Below, piece after piece: positions 1-4,801 of a DNA stretch of 6,310 nucleotides. This DNA is from Methylocystaceae bacterium (lineage in GTDB: Bacteria > Pseudomonadota > Alphaproteobacteria > Rhizobiales > Beijerinckiaceae), in NCBI GenBank assembly GCA_003152255.1, contig PLZT01000105.1, forward strand, positions 1-6,310. Direction: 5' to 3'. The position numbers and the translations under genes are program-made. Position 1 is the stretch's first letter. Every line of letters starts with the position of its first letter. The notes beneath the pieces are model-generated. The model saw only the letters and a list, made by a program, of their open reading frames with translations, was not told the DNA's origin and did no database searches.

Positions 1-259
1 AAAATTGCAGAAGAGCCATAAAAAGAGGCCGCATACGATTGTGACGCGGCGGCGGAATCCAATCGTGCGCAGTCCGGGCCGCAATTCGTCACGGCGTGTG
101 CCGCGTTGCGGGAAGGTCTCCAGCTTTTCGCAATAATCGACAATCGCTCCCGTGAAACGATCGGCGACCGTCGGCGCTGTCTTGCCGGAAATCCGTCTAT
201 AGATGGCGACAAGCCGCGCGTCGGCTTCCGGCGAGAAAATGACGCGATACGGCGCCCAT
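1..259 (-). pseudogene. parE: ParE-like toxin, frameshifted after its start; runs off the left edge
   Basis: ParE/RelE-superfamily toxins are paired with ParD antitoxins. From about position 249 downward the minus strand encodes a clear ParE-like protein: it opens YRVIFSPEADARL, has a helix with DRFTGAIVDYCEKL, then TFPQRGTRRDELRPGLR and TIGFRRRVTI. An ATG at 259-257 overlaps the parD stop as TGATG, the usual coupled arrangement. However, that ATG is one base out of register and meets a stop after 20 codons. Removing one G from the GGG after the ATG would give MAPYRVIFSP, so a single-base insertion (or a sequencing error) is the simplest reading. No in-frame ATG, GTG, TTG or CTG lies between the parD stop and the toxin core. 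The last visible residues (after RRRVTI) also do not look like a normal ParE C-terminus, but the gene is cut by the window edge. Family assignment is firm; inactivity is inferred. Confidence 0.72.
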
Positions 260-540
260 CAGGGAGCGTTCTTCGTCGCCTGCTCGTGCTCGGCCGCGAG
301 CGAGGCGCGCACATTGGCTGCGGATCGCCCGCGCGACGGACCGGCCTTCATGGCGTCATAGGCCGGGACAACCTCTTGTCGCAGCCAATTCTCGACCGCG
401 CGGTCCCGCGCCTGCAAGGCGCGCAAACCGTCGCGAATGACCTCGCTTTCACTGGCGTAATCGCCAGATGATACCTTGGCCTTGACCATTTGCGCCATTT
501 CCGTCGGCAGCGTCACGCTGAATTGCTGGGTGCTACGCAT
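259..540 (-). CDS. parD: ParD-type antitoxin (ribbon-helix-helix)
   Basis: A 93-aa antitoxin of the ParD/CopG-like family. The N-terminal third fits a ribbon-helix-helix DNA-binding fold: a strand around residues 5-11 (QQFSVTL), then helices through about residue 45, with the hallmark SGDYASESEVIRDGLRAL. The C-terminal half, from about residue 46, is the part that in this family wraps the toxin. The start at 540 is chosen because GGAGGG lies 5 bases upstream and the family normally begins this way; the reading frame continues upstream but has no comparable ribosome site. The stop overlaps the toxin ATG. In the family the antitoxin, alone or with the toxin, represses its own operon. Here the original promoter region may be gone, because an IS3 fragment abuts the gene about 20 bases upstream in the same orientation. 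Confidence 0.9.
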   Translation of the reverse strand: MRSTQQFSVTLPTEMAQMVKAKVSSGDYASESEVIRDGLRALQARDRAVENWLRQEVVPAYDAMKAGPSRGRSAANVRASLAAEHEQATKNAP

Positions 541-818
541 CGGAACCCTCCAATAGTGTTTTTTAGGATGTCGCGCTCCATCCGCGCCTTGGCCAGTTCC
601 GCTTTCAGGCGCGCTATCTCCATCTGCTCGGCGCTGATCGCCTTGCCCGCGACCTCCCGCAGTCGTCCCGCTGCTTCGGCCTTCAACCAGTTGTGCAGCG
701 TTTGGTCCGAAAGCCCCAAGGTCTTGGCCGCCGACGAGACAGTCTGGCCTCCTTGGACAAGACGGATGGCCTCCTGTTTGAATTCCAGCGTGTATCGCGC
801 CCGAACTATTCCTGCCAT
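513..818 (-). pseudogene. Truncated IS3-family orfA (transposase helix-turn-helix subunit)
   Basis: The first 86 of 101 codons match the OrfA protein of IS3-type insertion sequences. There is a helix-turn-helix (residues about 10-45, with YTLEFKQEAIRLV and AAKTLGLSDQTLHNW) and then a leucine-zipper-like coiled coil (residues about 62-86, EIARLKAELAKARMERDILK). ATG at 818 has GGAGGGG 6 bases upstream. After DILK, around position 560, the similarity stops and the frame runs into the parD leader and ends inside parD. The orfB half, with the DDE catalytic domain, is absent. The break falls at an A-rich stretch (CTAAAAAAC) like those where IS3 elements shift frame from orfA to orfB. This is a dead IS remnant. 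It could matter only as a source of transcription into parD. I could not identify the element's terminal repeat with confidence. Confidence 0.85.
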
Positions 819-932
819 GCAAACCCCTCCAATGCCGATCCTACACAATCAGCCTTGGGGGACGTTCTTCAGGGGCAAGGTCATGATGTCTGGCGAGAAT
901 TGGCAACAGAGGCCGTCGCCTTGGCTCATAAA

Positions 933-1205
933 TCACACGGGACTGGCGGCGCATAGGCTGCGGGGGTGGGCGGAAAGAAACAGCCGTAAGACATGGAACA
1001 AATCGGCGGCGCGCTCCTGCGCTCCCAGCTCCATGAACCCCCAAAAATCGCCAAGTATCATGCTGCACACGGCTTTCTCGCCCCGTTTAATGTTAAACAG
1101 GTAGCTCGTAAGCAATGATTTATGTCGGGCGGAGGGAATAGCGCATAAAAGCAATTCATCTGGCGCAATCCCAATGAAATCGGCGCACTGCATCATGCTA
1201 ATCAT
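933..1205 (-). CDS. Small protein of unknown function (90 aa)
   Basis: I do not recognise a family. The reading frame gives a well-mixed 90-residue protein with no signal peptide or clear membrane span: MISMMQCADFIGIAPDELLL at the N-terminus, a middle with YLFNIKRGEKAVCSMILGDF, and a likely amphipathic helix (GAQERAADLFHVLRLFLSAH) near the C-terminus. Start 1205 is preferred because GGAG lies 8 bases upstream; an in-frame ATG at 1247 has only a weak site. A five-codon frame beginning GTG at 1219, with its own GGAGG, ends in TGA overlapping this ATG, so translation may be coupled. The codon choice and residue mix look like a real gene. Overlapping frames on either strand are poorer in quality. 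The gene stands alone between the IS3 remnant and the partition operon. Function cannot be inferred from context. Confidence 0.6.
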   Translation of the reverse strand: MISMMQCADFIGIAPDELLLCAIPSARHKSLLTSYLFNIKRGEKAVCSMILGDFWGFMELGAQERAADLFHVLRLFLSAHPRSLCAASPV

Positions 1206-1560
1206 AGCGCATTCTCCACGCAAATACCTCCAAGGGCATTTTGTCATATCTCGGTTTTATTTTTACGATGGCTTGAGCAGTGCCATGAGGACTTAGCGTT
1301 GCTGCAATGCACGCGAATGATGTTGCGGCGCAGCACAATATATACCTTGAAAACATGGCGGAAGCGTGACCGTAGCGTGGAAGCTCTTCAGGAACGCGCC
1401 GCTTTTCTCTTGGCAGGCCGTCCAGTCCCGCGCTAGCCTTCCCTCACGTCACCGGCAGGGATGCCATAGGGGCGTGCAAGGTGGTGGGGCTGGCGGGTTC
1501 CGAAACTGCCCCGCTAGCCCTTTCCGATTCCCGCGCCATGACAGGCTTACACAATTAAGC
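1206..1560. other. Intergenic spacer without a convincing gene
   Basis: I see no supported coding region in this stretch. Open frames here have poor composition and no good ribosome site. The right part holds a GC-rich hairpin (1487-1520). Around 1347-1372 there is a short repeated GCGTG/GGAAGC pattern that could be a binding site, without support. The region separates the unknown small gene from the end of the partition operon, and both neighbours are on the minus strand. Confidence 0.55.
1487..1520. terminator. Strong GC-rich hairpin downstream of the parA-RHH operon
   Basis: GGGCTGGCGGG at 1487-1497 pairs with CCCGCTAGCCC at 1510-1520, with a single G-T position and a 12-base loop. It lies about 70 bases past the stop of the RHH gene, where the operon's transcript should end. 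There is no T-run on the minus strand and only CCCTTTCC on the plus strand, so it is not a classical intrinsic terminator. It may stabilise a 3' end or assist termination. Confidence 0.35.
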
Positions 1561-1592
1561 AATGATACCATTGCAATTGCATAATGGTATCA
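1561..1592. repeat. Inverted pair of TGATACCATT sites at the end of the RHH gene
   Basis: TGATACCATT at 1563-1572 and its exact inverse AATGGTATCA at 1583-1592 flank a small palindrome GCAATTGC at 1573-1580. The second copy contains the stop codon of the RHH gene (1590-1592). The same 10-mer is found upstream of parA and at the vapB start, so this is read as a protein-binding site, operator or centromere-like, and not as a terminator. There is no T-run and the arms are AT-rich. Confidence 0.7.
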
Positions 1593-1895
1593 GCTTTTAC
1601 CCGTAAGCTCTTCAATCGACTTCAAGCCGCGCGCCCGAAACACCGCGTCCAGCCCCTCCATGATGAGGGTATGCATCTTCGCCCGTTCCGAGAACGCCAG
1701 TTCGCGCAACTGGTCGTGAACGGCTGGCGGCAAATAGACGGTCTGCTGAATGGTCGCGTCTTTCGTCGCGCTACGGCGACGGGCGGGGCTGGAAACCTCG
1801 GCAAGAGCTATCGGCGCGGCCTGCTCAAGCGCTGTCGTCGGCTCCCGCAAGGGCGTCACGATCCCCGACAAGACAGTTCTACGCGGCTTTGACAT
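1590..1895 (-). CDS. Ribbon-helix-helix partition partner of ParA (centromere-binding protein candidate)
   Basis: A 101-aa protein with two parts. Residues 1-45 are basic and probably disordered (several Arg/Lys, including PARRRSATK). Residues about 49-90 fit a ribbon-helix-helix dimerisation fold: strand IQQTVYLP, helix around VHDQLRELAFSE, helix around HTLIMEGLDAVFRARG. In small type Ib partition systems the gene after parA usually encodes such a protein. It binds the plasmid centromere, represses the operon, and contacts ParA through its flexible N-terminus, often with an arginine that boosts ATP hydrolysis. Here the start overlaps the parA end by 17 bases, with AAGGTG 7 bases upstream, indicating translational coupling. 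Its likely DNA targets are the TGATACCATT sites found in and around the operon. The family is firm; the partition role is inferred from position. Confidence 0.8.
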   Translation of the reverse strand: MSKPRRTVLSGIVTPLREPTTALEQAAPIALAEVSSPARRRSATKDATIQQTVYLPPAVHDQLRELAFSERAKMHTLIMEGLDAVFRARGLKSIEELTGKS

Positions 1896-2529
1896 GTTTT
1901 TTCACCTTAGGCTGAAGCTTGCAGTCAATCCAATTCCAAAGCTGGCGGATTTCGAACGCGGCGGCTCCGGTTTCGTTAAATTCGGTCACGCCCAAGCCTG
2001 CCGCCATAGCGTCCTGATGGTCGGCGCGGCTCACAATCGGCGGCTCGGCAATCAACCCTAGCGCCATGAGCCCTGCCCGCGTCTCGTCCACGCGGGATGA
2101 ACGGGGCGGGCATTGCGTGAGGACAAAGGCAAAGGTCTTGTCGAGCCGGATGAGGCTTTGAACGGTCGGCAAGCATCCCTTGAGGTCGGTCGCCGTCGGG
2201 CGGCAAGGGATGAGGCAAAGGTCGGAAACCCGCATGACGGCGTTGATGTGCGGATTATCGACGCCGGGCGTGTCGATAACGACAAGGTCGTAACGAGCCT
2301 CCTTGAGCGTCACGAGGGCTTTATCAAGAGCCGTCGAGTCGATCCGCTCGAATTCGAGGCCTTCCGCGTCGCTCTTCCGGCTCTCGATCCAGTCGCTCAA
2401 GGTTCCTTGGCGGTCGAGTTCGAGCATGAACACGCGGCGGCCTTCCTGAAAGGCGGCGACGGCAACCGAGGCGGCGGTCGTGCTTTTGCCGCTCCCCCCT
2501 TTTTGCGTGACGAACGAGATTACCTGCAT
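1879..2529 (-). CDS. parA: ParA-family partition ATPase (small, type Ib-like)
   Basis: A 216-aa ATPase of the ParA/MinD (deviant Walker) group. Such proteins bind ATP as dimers on the nucleoid and move plasmid copies to daughter cells together with a centromere-binding partner. Visible motifs: deviant Walker A KGGSGKST at residues 10-17 with the signature lysine at 10; the A' segment LELDRQG with Asp39; Walker B YDLVVIDTPG at residues 80-89, which ends at Gly89. There is no N-terminal helix-turn-helix, and the length is that of the small type Ib ParA proteins, in which the partner gene does the repression. Start 2529 has GAGG 8 bases upstream. The gene is followed without a gap by the RHH protein. 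A TACAAT -10 element on the minus strand (2587-2592) lies inside a variant of the TGATACCATT site, consistent with autorepression. Confidence 0.92.
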   Translation of the reverse strand: MQVISFVTQKGGSGKSTTAASVAVAAFQEGRRVFMLELDRQGTLSDWIESRKSDAEGLEFERIDSTALDKALVTLKEARYDLVVIDTPGVDNPHINAVMRVSDLCLIPCRPTATDLKGCLPTVQSLIRLDKTFAFVLTQCPPRSSRVDETRAGLMALGLIAEPPIVSRADHQDAMAAGLGVTEFNETGAAAFEIRQLWNWIDCKLQPKVKKHVKAA

Positions 2530-2545
2530 AGTTGCATCCTCGTGT

Positions 2546-2598
2546 AATGGTGCAATGGTATCATGGCGTCATTGCGTGCCAGCATCATTGTATCATGG
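2546..2598. promoter_or_regulatory. parA operator region with TGATACCATT-type sites
   Basis: Two 8-bp units stand head to tail (AATGGTGC at 2546-2553, AATGGTAT at 2554-2561). The second is part of an exact AATGGTATCA site at 2554-2563. A degenerate copy, CATTGTATCA, lies at 2586-2595, 32 bases away, close to three helical turns. TATCATGG is shared exactly by both (2559-2566 and 2591-2598). On the minus strand the degenerate copy covers the sequence TACAAT, a plausible parA -10 box. I infer operator and possibly centromere function for the ParA partner protein. Confidence 0.65.
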
Positions 2599-2611
2599 CT
2601 TACTTGCTTAC

Positions 2612-2685
2612 CATTAAAATTGCATTAAAATCCGTTAAGCGTGATCTTAACAATAGGTTGGCATAATATGCCATGACGTGCCAAT
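2612..2685. promoter_or_regulatory. Palindromes and tandem repeats ahead of the ParD-like gene
   Basis: CATTAAAAT occurs twice, at 2612-2620 and 2623-2631, 11 bases apart. GTTAAG (2634-2639) and CTTAAC (2646-2651) form an inverted pair with a 6-base gap. TGGCATA/TATGCCA at 2659-2673 is a perfect 7-1-7 palindrome. A further TGCCAA at 2679-2684 matches its half-site inverted. ParD-like antitoxins usually bind palindromes over their own promoter; the 7-1-7 palindrome also contains CATAAT, a possible -10. Which protein binds which element is unknown. Confidence 0.5.
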
Positions 2686-2709
2686 ATCGCGGGAAAAGGA
2701 GGTTGCCCG

Positions 2710-3000
2710 ATGCCGACACGCAATGTTGTCCTGACCGAACACCAAGAGACGCTTATCGAGATGTTGGTGCAAAGCGGTCGCTATCAAAACGCGAGTGAAG
2801 TGCTGCGCGAAGGGTTGCGCCTCGTCGAAAACCGCGAAGTCGAGGAAGCGACGAAACTTGAAACCCTCCGCGCCGCCGCTCAACTTGGCGTGTCCGCTTT
2901 GGATCGCGGCGAGTTCAAAGAATTCCCGAACGGCCTAGCGTTGCTCGCTCACCTCAACAACCTCGCCGATAAAGTCGCCTGCGACACGGGGGACAATTGA
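2710..3000 (+). CDS. parD: ParD-type antitoxin without adjacent ParE
   Basis: A 96-aa antitoxin of the ParD family, only distantly like the one at 259-540. The RHH part spans about residues 3-45: the strand TRNVVLTE, then a helix around ETLIEMLVQSGRYQNASEVLREGLRLVE with the hallmark SGRYQNASEVLREGLR. The C-terminal acidic and helical part (about 44-92) would cap a toxin. Start 2710 is backed by AAGGAGG 7 bases upstream, one of the best ribosome sites in the window. The length is full for the family. In typical loci the parE start overlaps or nearly touches the parD stop. Here only about 98 non-coding bases follow, and then an unrelated higBA pair with its own promoter. It is therefore an orphan antitoxin. 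It could neutralise a ParE elsewhere in the cell, or act as a plain repressor. Confidence 0.88.
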   Translation: MPTRNVVLTEHQETLIEMLVQSGRYQNASEVLREGLRLVENREVEEATKLETLRAAAQLGVSALDRGEFKEFPNGLALLAHLNNLADKVACDTGDN

Positions 3001-3049
3001 CGGGAACATGACGGCACAAAAGAACGCAACAATCGTGCGCCAATTTCCA

Positions 3050-3083
3050 TTGCAATTATAATTCATAGAACTATAATTCATAG
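3050..3083 (+). promoter_or_regulatory. higBA promoter with a tandem operator
   Basis: TTGCAA at 3050-3055 and TATAAT at 3072-3077 are spaced 16 bases apart, a good sigma-70-like promoter. The 12-mer TATAATTCATAG occurs twice, at 3057-3068 and 3072-3083, 15 bases apart. Each copy has partial dyad symmetry (CTAT with ATAG). The second copy covers the -10 box, so a bound HigA-type repressor would block transcription. Transcription would start near 3084, giving a leader of only about 15 bases. Confidence 0.6.
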
Positions 3084-3098
3084 CGTTATGGGGGAAGC

Positions 3099-3473
3099 GT
3101 GCGGATTTTCAAAACCAAGCTTTTCGCACGCTTTGCGCGACGCGAACGGATCAGCGACGACGCTTTATGCGAGGCGGTCAGCCGCGTCGAAAAGGGACTG
3201 GTTGACGCCGATCTTGGCGGCGGCGTCATCAAACAACGCATCGCACGGCAAGGGCAGGGACGCTCGGGCGGTTATCGAGTCCTCCTCGCCTTTCGAGACA
3301 AGGAATGCACGATTTTTGTTTATGGCTTCGCCAAAAGCGACCGCGACAATATCGACGATCAAGAGCTTGCCGTCGTGCGCGAGGTCTCGGCCTCATGGTT
3401 GGCCGCCGATGCAAAAATGCTCGGGCTGGCTCTTGCACAAGGACTTTTAATCGAGGTGCAAAATGACGACTAG
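3099..3473 (+). CDS. higB: RelE/HigB-type toxin (PF06296-like)
   Basis: A 124-aa protein of the RelE-like group in which the toxin gene comes first. Members act on translating ribosomes by cutting mRNA. The diagnostic stretch runs from MRIFKTKLFARFARRERI at the start, through LVDADLGGGVIKQRIARQGQGRSGGYR (about residues 34-60), to FVYGFAKSDRDNIDDQEL (about 73-90). The start must be GTG at 3099: it is the only start that keeps the conserved N-terminus, with GGGGGAA just upstream at short spacing. An out-of-frame ATG at 3088 precedes it and may reduce toxin translation. The stop overlaps the antitoxin start by 11 bases. No defect is seen. I judge this the only complete TA pair in the window. Activity and target are from family knowledge. 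Confidence 0.87.
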   Translation: MRIFKTKLFARFARRERISDDALCEAVSRVEKGLVDADLGGGVIKQRIARQGQGRSGGYRVLLAFRDKECTIFVYGFAKSDRDNIDDQELAVVREVSASWLAADAKMLGLALAQGLLIEVQNDD

Positions 3474-3807
3474 GACGAAAACGCCCAAGCAATCCCGCCT
3501 TATGCAGGAAATGCTGGAGACGGCCAAGGATATGCACGAAATCGGGATTATGGACGATGCCAGCTATCGCAAAATCACGATGCGCGACATTAATCGAGCC
3601 GAAGCGGCGACGCTTGCCCCTCTGACAGGTGAGGAAATTCGGGCTTTGCGTGAGCAGGCGAATATGAGTCAGGCCGTCTTTGCAACATATCTCAACCTCA
3701 CGGTTGGCTATGTCTCTCAACTGGAACGCGGCGCGAAGCATCCGAGCGGCTCCGCGCTTGCTTTGCTCAATGTCATCCGGCGCAAAGGTATTGAAGCAAT
3801 CCTCTAA
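3463..3807 (+). CDS. higA: HigA-type antitoxin with XRE helix-turn-helix
   Basis: A 114-aa antitoxin and repressor. Residues 1-50 form a helical N-terminal part that probably binds the toxin. Residues about 54-110 form an XRE-type helix-turn-helix: LTGEEIRALREQANMSQAVFA, then the recognition region LNLTVGYVSQLERGAKHPSG, then a closing helix LALLNVIRRKGIEAI. Start 3463 overlaps the toxin end by 11 bases and has GAGG 6 bases upstream, inside the toxin gene, so the two are coupled. In this family the antitoxin alone or with toxin represses the operon. The tandem 12-mer over the promoter at 3057-3083 is the natural target. No terminator with a T-run follows; the hairpin cluster from 3841 lies just downstream. 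Confidence 0.87.
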   Translation: MTTRTKTPKQSRLMQEMLETAKDMHEIGIMDDASYRKITMRDINRAEAATLAPLTGEEIRALREQANMSQAVFATYLNLTVGYVSQLERGAKHPSGSALALLNVIRRKGIEAIL

Positions 3808-3840
3808 TTTGAGCATTTGTTTTCCTCGCCCAGCCCTTTG

Positions 3841-4036
3841 TTCGACCCGCCGGAGGCGAGGTCGAATCCGCGCGAAGCGCGGGCAGGGAAGCCCGCACGG
3901 TCTCGGTCGGCAGGGCACGATCTGGCCGCCACCACTTTTTGCTCGCAAAGCCTCTTTCTTCGACGCGCGAAGCGCGTCGGTGCGCCCGCGCCCCGAAGGG
4001 GCGCAGGTGGCGCACGCAGACAGGCCGCGAAGCGGC
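3841..4036. repeat. Cluster of perfect short hairpins, mostly with GAA loops
   Basis: Six palindromes lie within 196 bases of a 241-base intergenic region between convergent genes. (1) TTCGACC/GGTCGAA at 3841-3866 with inner CGCC-GGA-GGCG. (2) CCGCGC-GAA-GCGCGG at 3868-3882. (3) GCGGGC/GCCCGC at 3879-3896, overlapping and competing with (2). (4) CGACGCGC-GAA-GCGCGTCG at 3961-3979. (5) GCGCCCC-GAA-GGGGCGC at 3988-4004, enclosed by GTGCGCC/GGCGCAC (3980-3986, 4009-4015). (6) GCCGC-GAA-GCGGC at 4024-4036. Four have exactly the loop GAA and a fifth has GGA. GCGAAGC is known as an unusually stable single-strand DNA mini-hairpin; on the minus-strand RNA the loops read UUC or cUUCGg. A role as a two-way transcript end, a single-strand replication site or a mobile repeat is inference. 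Confidence 0.75.
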
Positions 4037-4048
4037 TCCGCATTCTTG

Positions 4049-4675
4049 CTAAACGGCTCCGAGGGTCTGTCCTAAACGTAAGAGGGCGGCTCCGAGGGGT
4101 GTTTCAGGATCGAGAACGGGTAGTGGAGGCGGGACTATAGAGGGAATAGAATCTTGAATCGTATTTCCTGCCGGAATTTCGGACTTAGAAGGATTGCCCT
4201 GTATTCCCGCAACCTTATGGCCTCGCGCCGCCAGCGGATCGAACAGCTGATAGCCGTTGCTGGTGCGCATAACCCGCCAGCGGTTCACCCAATGGCCGAA
4301 CAGGTCGAGGGCGCTGTCCTTCACGCGCACGATGCGATTGACCCATGACAGCAGACCGGCGTCCTCAAGGGCTTTAATCGCCACGGAGACGGTCGAGCGC
4401 GCGACCTTCGCTTTTTCCGCGATCTTCTCCAGCGACGGGAAGCAAAGCCCGCTGCGCGCATTGTGGAAGCTCCACAACAGCGCCTCCAGCACGTCGAGGC
4501 ATTTGGCCGTCAGCAAGCCGTAATGTTTGCCCTTCTCGGTGCGCTGCTTGAGGGCGCGGGCGCGGGTCATAATCCGCAACTTGGCCTCGCGGTCGAGCGG
4601 TTGCGGTCGCCCGTCGCCAAAGACCTTCTCGCGGCGGCGGCGAAGATGATTCGGAATTGATCGAGCAAAAGACAT
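4049..4675 (-). CDS. Winged-helix plasmid protein, probable replication initiator or replication regulator
   Basis: A 208-aa basic protein. Residues 1-50 are rich in Arg/Lys (LRRRREKVFGDGRP and MTRARALKQR). Residues about 54-118 fit a winged helix: LTAKCLDVLEALLWSFHN, then SLEKIAEKAKVARSTVSVAIKALEDAGLL, where 91-109 would be the recognition helix. The tail from about 150 is proline-rich and probably flexible. Proteins of this type are, from memory, common on plasmids of Hyphomicrobiales, usually annotated only as helix-turn-helix proteins. Start 4675 is chosen because AAGGAG lies 5 bases upstream; an in-frame ATG at 4735 has none. The leader has a hairpin just before the ribosome site and an opposing small RNA gene, as in repC leaders of repABC plasmids, which is why I favour a replication role. 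No initiator domain is recognised directly. It could instead be a transcription factor. Confidence 0.8.
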   Translation of the reverse strand: MSFARSIPNHLRRRREKVFGDGRPQPLDREAKLRIMTRARALKQRTEKGKHYGLLTAKCLDVLEALLWSFHNARSGLCFPSLEKIAEKAKVARSTVSVAIKALEDAGLLSWVNRIVRVKDSALDLFGHWVNRWRVMRTSNGYQLFDPLAARGHKVAGIQGNPSKSEIPAGNTIQDSIPSIVPPPLPVLDPETPLGAALLRLGQTLGAV

Positions 4676-4680
4676 GGCCT

Positions 4681-4767
4681 CTCCTTTGGTTTGATCGCTC
4701 AAACCGCCTTGGAAAGGGGCTAAAAACCGGCGCAAACAACCCCGTTAGCGAAAACAGTGTTTCCGCT
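4681..4767 (-). promoter_or_regulatory. Structured leader of the winged-helix gene
   Basis: On the minus strand the ribosome site (4681-4686) directly follows a perfect 7-4-7 hairpin, GGTTTGA/TCAAACC, at 4688-4705. Further upstream, 4747-4767 folds as AGCGGAAAC-ACT-GTTTTCGCT, complete on the minus-strand RNA with one G-U pair but mismatched on the plus strand. That asymmetry favours function in minus-strand RNA. Leaders of repC in repABC plasmids use such hairpins with an antisense RNA to switch translation or termination; the comparison is an analogy. Confidence 0.5.
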
Positions 4768-4795
4768 TGACAAGGGGCTCGATTTCGGGGAATTT
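4767..4795 (+). promoter_or_regulatory. Promoter of the candidate antisense RNA
   Basis: TTGACA at 4767-4772 is a perfect -35 box. Seventeen bases later comes GAATTT (4790-4795), a weak -10, which is common in alphaproteobacteria. The start point would fall near 4802. It faces away from the winged-helix gene and has no coding frame in front of it before the terminator. Confidence 0.5.
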
Positions 4796-4801
4796 CGTGA
4801 G

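Noticed and set aside
467..478. Near match to the TGATACCATT site
   Set aside because: Eight of ten bases match, but it lies inside the parD coding region at a conserved amino-acid stretch, so coincidence is likely.
541..822. Upstream extension of the parD frame to an ATG at 822
   Set aside because: This is the IS3 orfA region read in another frame; the composition is Gly/Ser-rich and unlike a protein, and parD has its own ribosome site before ATG 540.
841..1068. Minus-strand frame ending RHHDLAPEERPPRLIV
   Set aside because: The end looks protein-like, but the frame is Arg/Pro-rich, overlaps the better frame at 933-1205 and has no clear start; a decayed gene tail cannot be excluded.
490..1104. 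Long plus-strand frame across the IS3 remnant
   Set aside because: It is antisense to orfA and to the unknown small gene, lacks a ribosome site and has an Arg/Ser-rich shadow composition.
1340..1400. Possible transfer origin or regulator site in the GCGTG/GGAAGC repeats
   Set aside because: No relaxase gene and no recognisable nick-site sequence are present; the repeat is short and imperfect.
3229..3948. 239-codon minus-strand frame opposite higBA
   Set aside because: It runs antisense through two well-supported genes and into the hairpin cluster; the residue mix is that of a shadow frame.
4054..4098. 12-base direct repeat CGGCTCCGAGGG at 4054 and 4087, with CGGCTCCG at 4033
   Set aside because: The two full copies lie at the 3' end of the winged-helix gene and mostly encode similar LGA residues; spacing near 2 and 3 helical turns is suggestive but not enough for an iteron claim.
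3773..4140. Several frames on both strands across the hairpin cluster
   Set aside because: The open frames come from high GC content; the region is explained by palindromes and has no consistent coding pattern.
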